50,273 bases of DNA from NCBI GenBank assembly GCA_017543445.1, contig JAFYGB010000039.1, forward strand, positions 1-50,273, read 5' to 3'. Positions within the stretch are counted from its first letter, which is position 1. Every line of letters begins with the position of its first letter. This document shows, in pieces, positions 17,401 through 25,800 of the stretch. Source of the stretch: Lachnospiraceae bacterium (GTDB taxonomy: Bacteria > Bacillota > Clostridia > Lachnospirales > Lachnospiraceae). The position numbers and the translations under genes were made by a program. Below the pieces are notes generated by a model that saw only the letters and a list, made by a program, of their open reading frames with translations, was not told the DNA's origin and made no database searches.

Positions 17401-17967
17401 ATCCGCGAGACCCTCAACCTCACCTCCTTCATCTTGTCCGCGGAGATCGCGAACGAAATGAACATCCGCAAGATGAAGATCATGAGTTCGACGGACCTTC
17501 TGACCGGTGTATACAACCGTAATGCGATGAACAACCGCATCAGCGACGACCTGAATGGAACGAACACCATTCTGAAACCGTTCGGCGTCTTCTTTATCGA
17601 CGTAAACGGCCTGAAAACGGTCAATGATACAAAGGGCCACCTTTCCGGCGATAACCTTCTGAAGGACGTCGCTACGACCCTGAAGGATTTCTGTGGAGAG
17701 GACGCCGAGATCTACCGTGTCGGCGGCGACGAGTTCATGGCCATTGCGACGAATACTTCGGCTGAAGATTTCGCGAAACTGAATGAGACGCTTCTGGCAA
17801 ACTGTGAGCGTCCGAACCGTGCACACTTCGCTGTCGGCGCTTGTCACAGCGACGAGTCCGGCGGCATCATCAAGGCCATGCAGACGGCCGATGCCCGCAT
17901 GTACGAAGTCAAAAAGGCGTATTACGACCGGCATCCGGAATATGAGTGGCACAATAGGCCGATGTAA
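14497..17967 (+). CDS. Seven-TM sensor with degenerate GGDEF, EAL, PAS/GAF-like and C-terminal GGDEF domains
   Basis: The 1156-residue membrane protein probably both makes and degrades c-di-GMP. Residues 1-222 hold about seven transmembrane helices. Residues ~236-395 form a GGDEF-like fold whose signature is lost (GRQYGNKF). The EAL domain (~410-665) has EAL at 439-441, EVTES, DDFGS from 559, KIDKGF, VAEGVE and QGYYYDRP, so it is probably catalytic, although the usual DDFGxGYSSL reads DDFGSVSSSL. A linker and PAS-like segment (~690-820) and a GAF-like segment (~835-985) lead to a complete GGDEF (1076-1080), with no RxxD inhibitory site at the expected position. The start at 14497 follows AGGGAG; ATG 14464 overlaps a likely -10 box (TATGAT). 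It is divergent from the giant surface-protein gene. Confidence 0.9.
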   Translation: MIDVLTAHISFLLFEAIFCLLSALVYSVSKDPLRIRKSVVLSLNLSCGVMLICEYLFYVYRGSKTPTDVFIMHLVNAGVYYMIILLLLFYAMLVGVRLFDRFDLKADMPCRKRTIAVCVVVVVGIILITVSQFTGIYYYFDSDNVYQRGPLFWLAAVIPTFGACLVASVVLQHKERTTLSQRMILLSYVALPMAGEVLQSLFYGNSLMNICVGVSVLMVFFENMIHKEKEIYIASRTEARTGLANEHGYVEWLNSMKGNPELKEYAAVVFDLRKFSEINRIYGIENGNRVLAGFGNIMLGLVEKDEILGRQYGNKFVAIIKKKNLDSCLKVLKGVEVPFTNIITGQEERVTLSAHIGVYMIDRTDLKGEDILILASHALGEAKEKDTEDVVWLTQETIDAIAEKKKLESDIRAGIANGEFRPFYQPKVNSKTGKLCGAEALTRWFHNDKIISPGVFIPIMEANDTVCLLDYFILKTVCADIASWLEEGIDVPVISVNCSRRNLTDPNLAQHIDQVVQEAGIPKNLIEIEVTESSDEFSIGVLSYFVDALHELGYKVSIDDFGSVSSSLTLLREVSFDTLKIDKGFVDNVNDKDIAILTYIVKLAREIRLDTVAEGVEQRTQIEILNDLGVDVIQGYYYDRPLPKEDMTERLKSPNYVTDRSAGDRSATEPSAGVESEERCIVDSERRPGVDYRDFVEKFNRVACVLSVDLTEEDDNKRYMVVDANEAYKHTVVQNLEDFVTNVPYTRYIPKAQNFESLCDDCVRKNRPIHTYFDIELYNAWMEVFLTPLTSDDPNKGIILFSYEMNPKAEIEKLTDVSSETALHVIKTCLKLRETNDFQKAIDSVVEDIRVQCGAKGCRILLTDFANRRCSVLSEAKIDDPDILPMASYLDDDFFSIVETWPRLINKSNCYIITNEKDMENAAKISPEWVASLKIADVERLVMFPLRSNDETIGYMWAANFDETKTLMIRETLNLTSFILSAEIANEMNIRKMKIMSSTDLLTGVYNRNAMNNRISDDLNGTNTILKPFGVFFIDVNGLKTVNDTKGHLSGDNLLKDVATTLKDFCGEDAEIYRVGGDEFMAIATNTSAEDFAKLNETLLANCERPNRAHFAVGACHSDESGGIIKAMQTADARMYEVKKAYYDRHPEYEWHNRPM

Positions 17968-18001
17968 GAGATCCGGCCGATCGGTGGGCAATAACTGACC
18001 A

Positions 18002-18030
18002 TGGACATAGTGCAGAATGCCTGATATACT
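18002..18030 (+). promoter_or_regulatory. Promoter upstream of the coiled-coil membrane gene
   Basis: TGGACA (18002-18007) and TATACT (18025-18030) with a 17-bp spacer precede an AGGAGG ribosome site at 18056. This shows that the following truncated gene has its own transcription start. Confidence 0.6.
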
Positions 18031-18066
18031 ATTGGAGGGGACCATAGGGTATATAGGAGGAAGAAG

Positions 18067-18129
18067 ATGAATATCAAATCGATCCAGTGTCCGTCCTGCA
18101 GCGGTACAGCTCGAAACGAACCGAAATAA
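18067..18129 (+). pseudogene. Zinc-ribbon N-terminus cut off from the downstream membrane protein
   Basis: A 20-codon frame encodes MNIKSIQCPSCSGT and stops early, behind a good AGGAGGAAGAAG ribosome site. Many Clostridia proteins begin in this way with a two-CxxC zinc ribbon before helical and membrane segments. Only the first CxxC is left. The next frame (from about 18110, read through LETNRNKGYD into the gene at 18140) continues as the downstream protein, so an out-of-frame internal deletion seems to have removed the second CxxC. Confidence 0.55.
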
Positions 18130-18139
18130 AGGTTATGAC

Positions 18140-18751
18140 ATGGAGCACGGTCGACTGGATGCCCGTGCCGAGATGGCGGATACGATCCTTCAGAGGATCG
18201 AAAAGATCAAACCCGAACTGATCCGTAACGGAAATGCGGACCATGACATAAAGAACCTGCCTCGTGTTATCGGTGAATACAAAGCAGATCTGAGTGAAAA
18301 CCGGATCTACGGGACGAAGGATATGGTCATAAGGGGCTTTTTCAAGGGCCTGGGCGTGCTGTTTATCGGTGCTTTCTTCGTAGTTGCACTGAACAAAACG
18401 CTGCCGACGCCGCTCCATACTTTGCTCATGATCCTCGTCGGATTTGCGCCGATCTATATCCCGGCCATCGGCGTTTTCATTGTGACCAGGAGAAGTGCCG
18501 AGATCAAGTGGCAGATCGCACGTACGGAGGAACGGCTCGCGCAGGCACGTAGGGATTACGCCGAGTCGGAGGCCTATCTGGCCCAAAACGCCGAGATCGA
18601 CATTCCGCCGCGTTTCCGCTCGGAGCCGGCACTCATCTATATGATGAAGGGCTTGAAGGCCAGAGAGTTCATTTCCCTGGATCAGGCGATCTTCCGCTGT
18701 GAAGAGGCCATGGCGCGACATGAGATCCCGGACATATATAGGGAGTATTGA
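18140..18751 (+). CDS. Membrane protein with coiled-coil flanks, unknown function (probably 5'-truncated)
   Basis: The protein has up to 203 residues. A charged helical N-terminal half (to ~60) is followed by two hydrophobic spans (about 70-120) forming a hairpin. A long charged helix rich in Glu/Arg/Ala (~125-160) and a C-terminal segment follow. The start at 18140 has no good ribosome site. The true ribosome site lies before 18067, whose short zinc-ribbon frame belongs to the same ancestral gene. The family is not recognised beyond this architecture. The protein may be inactive. A strong terminator follows 18 bp after the stop. Confidence 0.6.
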   Translation: MEHGRLDARAEMADTILQRIEKIKPELIRNGNADHDIKNLPRVIGEYKADLSENRIYGTKDMVIRGFFKGLGVLFIGAFFVVALNKTLPTPLHTLLMILVGFAPIYIPAIGVFIVTRRSAEIKWQIARTEERLAQARRDYAESEAYLAQNAEIDIPPRFRSEPALIYMMKGLKAREFISLDQAIFRCEEAMARHEIPDIYREY

Positions 18752-18769
18752 TCATATATGAAAGTGTAG

Positions 18770-18800
18770 GAGGCATACCGCTGATCGGTATGCCTCTTTT
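18770..18800 (+). terminator. Factor-independent terminator
   Basis: A perfect 10-bp stem (GAGGCATACC 18770-18779 with GGTATGCCTC 18787-18796) and TTTT tail isolate the preceding gene from the protease operon. Confidence 0.85.
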
Positions 18801-18939
18801 GATTCTAAAAAAAATCATAAAAATGTTTAAATCTACTGGGTAAAATCCTCCCGACCTGCAACTAAAGGACAGATGAGTTGTTTTTTCTGCCGTTTTGGGG
18901 CGGTGAATAGACATCGATGTTCATACAGGAGGTATAGAC

Positions 18940-19890
18940 ATGAAATATACGGATGAGGAGACGATCACTCAGATCGTCCGAAGAGGAAATATCATCCGGG
19001 ATCGGAGAAATCACGGCAGGCTATGCGCACTCGGCGGACTGTCCGTCGGGTTGGCCATAGCTCTGATCGTGGCCCTGCTGACCGGCGTGGGGTTTCGAAT
19101 CGGAAATAAGGGAGCACCCGGAGACGATCTCGCGGTCGCCGCGACGACGCAGGCCCCGGAAGCGGAAAGTATGACACAGGAATTGGCCCAGAACCCCGGA
19201 GGAGAAAGCGGGTCGGAGGATGGTCAGCTGCCGGGTGGTACACCGATCGTAGGCGGTGACCCGGCAGGGCTGCCACCGGATATGCCGCAACAGGCAGAGA
19301 AGGCGTGGATCGACAAACCATGGGAGCTTGAGACAGCGGCAGCGTCCGTCTTGAAGCTCGAGACCTATGATGCGAGAGGCGAGAGGATCTGTTCCGGCAG
19401 CGGATTTGTCATTTATGACCGACGCTTTTTAGTCACCGCCCGTCATGTGGTCGTGAATATGGATCACATGGTGGCGACCACAGACTGGGGCGAAACGTTT
19501 GAGGTGCGTGAAGTGATCGCGGTGGATGCGGACCATGATATCGCGGTCTGCCTTATCCCGGAGGATGTGGAGTTGACGCCGCTTAATGCAGCGGACACGA
19601 TCGTGACGAGAGGCGAGAGAGTCGCAGCGATCGGAAGCCAGTTCGGCGCGGTAAACCTGATCACGACCGGCATGTTAAGTGGCTACTGGGTATCGGGAGA
19701 TGTCGACCGACTGCTGTTCACGGCACCGGTCGCGAGCGGAAGCAGCGGAGGCCCGGTGTTTAACAGCCGGGGACAGGTCATCGGCGTGGTCAGCGGAACG
19801 TATGACGGCGGACAGAATTTGAATTTTGCGGTTCCTATTGCAAAGGTATACACACTGATAGAAAGTGAAATGGAGGTTAACAAAGAATGA
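18940..19890 (+). CDS. Membrane-anchored trypsin-like serine protease (HtrA-like, no PDZ)
   Basis: The 316-residue protein has a cytoplasmic N-terminus, a single transmembrane helix (31-50), a Pro/Gly/Glu-rich linker (55-120) and an extracytoplasmic chymotrypsin-fold protease domain. The catalytic triad is visible as His169 (TARHVV), Asp200 (HDIAV) and Ser269 (SGSSGGPV). It ends right after the protease domain, so the PDZ domain of HtrA/DegP is absent. AGGAGGT precedes the ATG. The stop overlaps the ATG of the giant downstream protein (ATGA), so the two are made together, and that protein is a likely substrate or partner. Confidence 0.9.
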   Translation: MKYTDEETITQIVRRGNIIRDRRNHGRLCALGGLSVGLAIALIVALLTGVGFRIGNKGAPGDDLAVAATTQAPEAESMTQELAQNPGGESGSEDGQLPGGTPIVGGDPAGLPPDMPQQAEKAWIDKPWELETAAASVLKLETYDARGERICSGSGFVIYDRRFLVTARHVVVNMDHMVATTDWGETFEVREVIAVDADHDIAVCLIPEDVELTPLNAADTIVTRGERVAAIGSQFGAVNLITTGMLSGYWVSGDVDRLLFTAPVASGSSGGPVFNSRGQVIGVVSGTYDGGQNLNFAVPIAKVYTLIESEMEVNKE

Positions 19891-22800
19891 ATTCAAAGCG
19901 TACACGAATTATCATCGCATCGGCAGCTGTTGTTGCAGTAGCAGTGATCGGTATCGTTCTGTTCGCGATTTTCGGTAAACAGAAACAGGTCACCGATCCG
20001 TCGGATCCGACAAAAGCATCCGATGTGGCAAATGCGACAGAGGCGACGAAGCCAGATGATCCTAAAGTCGATGACGGTACATACGTCGTTAGTTTTGCAT
20101 TGCCCGAATCGGCGACGGAGCCGGATCGGCGGAACACGACCCTGCCGGAGCAGGTGAAGGTTGCAGAGGGCACGAAGATCGGGGACCTGGGCACGGCGAC
20201 CCGCGACAGCGCGATGTTCCTGAGCTGGACCTATGACTCCGCAGGAACGAAGCGTGCAAATGCGGAGGATGTGATCACGAAGGACATCACCCTGTATCCG
20301 ACATTTGCCGCGACTGAGGATATGACGGGCGTGAAGGGCAACACCTATGTTTCCAAGCAAAATGTTCCCGTAGACCATTCGATCGAGTTGATCTCCTACG
20401 GCCTTTCAAAGGAAGAAGTCCTGAAGAAGATCACGTTGGTGAATTCGAGCCTGGCGGGACAGTCGGTCGAGTATAACCTGCGTTCCCTGCGCGAGGAGGA
20501 AGAACTTGCGTGGTTGCAGGAGCTGGGCCTGAATGAGGAGACCGCAAAAGCGGTCTGGTCCTGCGTTGAGAAGAGTGAGAACAGCGCAAAACAAGAGGGC
20601 GCTGAGGCTGCAAACAGCGACGATCCGATGACCCTTAAGGCACTCCTTCAGGAACTCTCGAAGGATAAAAGCAGATCTTACATCGATCTTCCGGAAGATG
20701 CGGTCAATGTCATCCTGAACCATTTCGGTCTGGAGACTTACATCGATAAGGATGATCAGCATTTCTTAGAGCTTGACGATGCATCGTTGGAGTTGCTTCG
20801 TTCCATGAATATCGATTTCGCGACCACGACGGAGGCGGAGCTTCTGGAGCGCTATGGCCTGTCGGAAAACGACAGTTTGGAGCGTGTATGGCGTGAAGAA
20901 TTTAACCTGACGGTTGAGCAGGTGTTGCTTCTCGAGGATCTGCTTTACGGTGAGAAAGAGATCCGCGGCGACCACTGGATCCTGTCGCCGGCGTCTGGCG
21001 CCTGGGAGACCGGTTCCCTGTACTCGGTGGGCATCAACGACACATCGAAGTTGCGTTTCTTCTATGACGGCGAGCCCACTGCAGCAGAAGTGATCGAGTA
21101 TAACTTCACGATCCCGCAGAAGGAAGTCAACAACTTAAGCATTGACAGCCGCGTGATCCATGTGCCTGCGACACAGGTCGAGGGCGTTGAATTCCGTGGT
21201 ATCCTGAACATCGAGACCGACGAGAACGGCGATGTGCAGGCGAAAGAGAACACCGGCTCGGGCGTGATGACCTATAAGGGTTCTGAGAAGCTCGGCGTGG
21301 GCAATGTTGTAGCGGTCCATAAGGGCAGCTTCGACGCGAAGACCGGCCTCGGCGACGGCGATGTGGCATATGTCAAGATCACCGCAGTAAAGGAAGACGG
21401 AACATTTGCATACGAATATGCAGCATTGGAAAACATCCTGGCTACGGACAATGTCATCCCGGTACGGGATAACGGTTCCGATAACGGCACAGTCACTGTT
21501 GCAGCTTCCGAACTGAAGTTTGACAAAGAAGTATATCGTGCTTATGGCCTTGATGCGACAACGGTCATCAAAGTCGGCGATATCATTGAGTTCTATATAG
21601 GAACCTTCGGCTCCGCTGATTACAAGGCGACCCGCTATGGTAAGATCACCGCGATCGCGGAAGATGAGCTTCCGGGCAATGATCCGAACCATCACATGAT
21701 CTTTACCTATGAGACCGTTTCCGAAGAGAAACTCACAGGCTCCGAGGTAATGCTCGAGACGACATTGCCCGAAGTGGATATGGTCATGAACCAGATCGAC
21801 AGCAAGCAGATCGAAGCGCAGATGAAGCAACAGATCGAAGAGAGCGGTATCGTCGATGAGACGACCGAACTGTTCATGTCGTTGCTGACCGGTGAAGAGC
21901 TCGATTTTGCTTCCCTGGAGCATGGCGATGAACTGAAGAACATGATCATCCGCACTAACGGTGAGGATATGACCCTCGAGGATATTCGTCTGTTGGCAGA
22001 CGATGCGAGCGTGGTGACGGTCAGCGACATTGCATTCAATTGTACGTTCGACTATAAGCTGTCCCACTTCAAGGATAAGAAGGGCCTGCGTGCGGAAGCG
22101 GCAGTCACATTGACCATTTCCGTCAAGATCGGAGATGCAGGTACTTTGGAGATCCAGCCGGCGATCGTTCTGGAGCAGGAAGTGCTGCTGACACCTTCCG
22201 TAAAGGTAAAGAGAAACGTATACAGAGGACGCACTTCGAGCCTGTATATCGAAGCAGGTCTGGATGCCGGTACCTATACCGGTTTCGGCGTTGTCGTTAC
22301 CGCTAAGACGAAAAATGCTCCGAACCCGAAGGCGGGTGAGGACTGGAACGAGATGGTCGGCAATTTCCTGGATAATGGCGACATGAGTTCACTGGATGCC
22401 CGTACGAAGGCGGCTCAGGCCCTGATCAAAGGCGGCGACATCCTGAAGAAGGCTGCGGATAAAGAGAAAAATAAAGAAAACGGCCATGGCTGGACCATTC
22501 CGATGACCGGCGATGGCGATAACAATGGCGATGGCAGTAAGAAGCCTTCGAGCCAGGAATTTACTTCCCCCGGCGTCGGTGGCGATCTGCCGACAAAGTA
22601 CGCGAGCATGCTCTCCAACGATGCGAAGTATATCAAGCTCGTGGATGTCGATCTGGGAAGTTTTGATATCCCGATCGATCCGGCCGGTATCATCCACGCC
22701 GGAATGAAGATCAATTTCAACGTTTCCCTGAAGATCAATGCGATGATCGGAGCGGGTATCAGCTATGAAAATGCGAAGCATTATTCCTATGCGTTCCTCG

Positions 22801-25800
22801 CAAAGATCTGGGGCGGCGGTCCCGAACTGGATGGCAGCCAGGTCGGCTCCAACCCTCTGGGTTCGGATGTGAAGGAACTGGCAAATGAGTTCCGTGCCGA
22901 TTTCTATGCCTTCGGTATGATCGGCGTGCGCGCCGGTGTAAGCCTGGATCTGCGTGTCGGTATCTTTAGTACCGATCTGGATTCGGTCGGCGTTGTAGCT
23001 TCTGCCGGTGCTTATGCCGAACTCTACGGTTTCCTGTACGTATCGTATGTGAAGACTGGCAGTGAGCCTGCGAAGAGTTCCGCATGTGGCTCCTTGTATT
23101 TTGAGATGGGCTTCTACACCGATATCAGTGTGAAAGTCCAGGTAGCCTTCGGCGCTGCTTCGAAGAGCTGGAGTTTGTACAATTCGAAGACACCGCTTTT
23201 AAAACTGGGATGTGAGCATTTCCCGCTGGATTACGTGATCTCCCAGAACGATTCAAAACTGTCGGTGGAGATCCCGGACGGCCAGAATACGGTAAAGATC
23301 GACGACTCGATCTTCAAGATGAAGCTGATGGCGCTCAACAGCGGCAAGGTTTCCGAGAAAAATATGGACTCCAAGATGGTCTGCACAGAGGGTGCGCAGA
23401 ATTATACCGCGACGATTCTCACAGGCGCAGATGGTCAGAACACCAATGGTCTGGTGCTCGCTACGGAGCGCAGCTGGACCCAGAACCATGAGGAGAACTT
23501 CACGGTCGAGTGTTTCGACTTGACCGGAAAGAACGGCGAGGTCGTATCCGGTGCATCTTCGTTCCAGTACCTGCCTGGTACCAACGAGATCTATGTATGC
23601 CCGCTGGACAGCACGAAGAATGAACTCTACGGTAAAGTTGTATTCACCTATAAGAACCATGCGTTTGGTTTCAACACCGATAAGATGCAGCGTACCGTAT
23701 ACGTTCACTGGAAGGGTACGAAGCGTACCGCGAGAGTAGAATACTACGTTCAGAAGAATTACAATAACGGCGAAGATATCCGTGATTGGGAGATGGTTGG
23801 AACCGGTAATGTCAGCGGTTATGACGGCGTTCGCTGCTACGTGGACATCACACCTGAGTTCTGTGAGCAGACCTTCCCCGGATACAGACTCATTCACCTC
23901 GGTTTCCCGGACGAAGCGGAACTGAGCAGACTGTACGATGAGGCTGCAAAAGAAAATGATGCGAAATATCTGACCTATCATGCGAAGTCGGGAATAGCGT
24001 TGGAAAACCCGACCGAAGCGAATAAGAAGGCGGCCGACGAAGCGTTCAAAGCTTGGGATCTGGTCCACACAAAACTCTTGTATTACAGTTCGCTGTATTG
24101 GGACTACTACAAGTCCAATGAAACGGCGATCGCACAGCAGAGCGGTAAGACATACTTCACGTTGCGCGGCAACGAGACGGTCATTCAGGTGCATTTCCTG
24201 AAGATCGATGTACCTTCGCTTTGGATCGCTCTCGACCCCGCCACGGATCAGGTGATCCGTTGTGACGGAGAGGTCGATAAGTACTTTAATGTGGCGACCC
24301 GGTGGGGCAATTTCAGCACATCGAGATTCACCTACATGTTGAAGAACCAGAACATGGTGGATTACATTCCCGACGCGATAAAGAACTATCGCACGGACGA
24401 TTACACCCTCGATTGGTATTATGTCAACAGCACGGATCCGATCTATTACAAACATTCGCATAACGAGAACTTGTGCCGCCTGGCTTATGACACCGTATCG
24501 AAACTTCGTAACGGCGATCTCAGCGGGCTGACGCCGGTAAAGGCGGACACGAAGATCGACTCGGATGTGCTCGTGATCGGCGTTCTGACCGGTAAGGAGT
24601 GTACGCTTCACTGGATGGATGGCGAGAATGAGATCGATACGACGACGCAGCACATTGCAGAGCGGATCGTGCCTACCAAGAAAACACTGGAGAAAGACGG
24701 TTGTACATTTGCCGGTTGGGTAATGGATGATGGAAGCGAAGTTACCGGCGACACCCGTGTTCCGGGCGAGATCTATCTCTACGCAACGTATGAAGGCGAG
24801 GAGCGTAATGTCATCTGGATCACGGATGACGGAAAGCGCGCCGAGAGCAAGGTACGCGTCGGCGAGAGCATTTACCAGAATGTACCGGAAGGCCTGGCAA
24901 GAGAAGGATACATGATGGTTTGGCGTACTTCGAAGGAAGATCTTAAGACCGAACTGGGCATGAAGGCGCTGATGGAAAATAAGGATGATCTGACGCTGTA
25001 CGGAAGAGAATCCCTTGGTTTCTCGACGATCATCTGGCATTACAATAGCAAAGAACATGAGGTATCCTGTGAGATCGGTACGAAGCCGACCCGTCCGGAA
25101 CTGGAGTCGCTGGATGGCTTGGATCAGGTATGGCTGTTTGAAGATGGAACGGCTATGCAGGACGATTTCATCATGCCTCGCAACAATGTAAGAGTTTCCG
25201 CTTCGTGGCATAAACACGAGTGGGCGCAGGAGGCCGGCAGGACCGAGCCGACCTGTTCATCGCCGGGCCGTCAGGGTGAGGTATGTACCATTTGTGGCCT
25301 GATCGGAAATGGTACCGAGATCCCGATCGATCCGGATGCACACAACTGGGTAGAGTTCATAGCTTCGGAATCCACCTGCTCGACTCACGGTGTGATGCGC
25401 AGACGTTGTAACTACTGTGGTATCGTTGATGAGAGTTACGAGAAGAAACTGGATCTCGACCCTGAGAACCATACCGGTAACACGGAACTTCGTGACGTCA
25501 TCGAACCGTCCTGTATCGAAGGATACTCCGGAGATACCTATTGTAAGGATTGTGGCGTCCTGCTCGAAAAGGGCGAGGTGACGAAGCCGAATTACAAGCA
25601 TGGAACCACACATATGGTTGGGGCGAAAGAACCGACCTGCTGTGAGAACGGTTATACCAGTGATTACATTTGTGACATTTGCGGACAGCAAGTGAAGTAT
25701 GGTTCATTGATCCCGGCACTTCCGCACGTAGGTGAACTAGTTCCCGAAAAGGAAGTGAAGGCGACCTGTACGACGCACGGAAAGGTCGTATGGCAGTGTA

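Noticed and set aside
18800-18939. Possible c-di-GMP riboswitch before the protease operon
   Set aside because: I compared it with the remembered GEMM-I core (tetraloop receptor and the GGACGCAAAGCC-like segment) and did not find those blocks. Only a weak 5-bp hairpin with a T run is present.
23253-25217. 654-codon open frame on the minus strand
   Set aside because: It lies entirely inside the giant surface-protein gene, with composition typical of an antisense frame and no recognisable motif.
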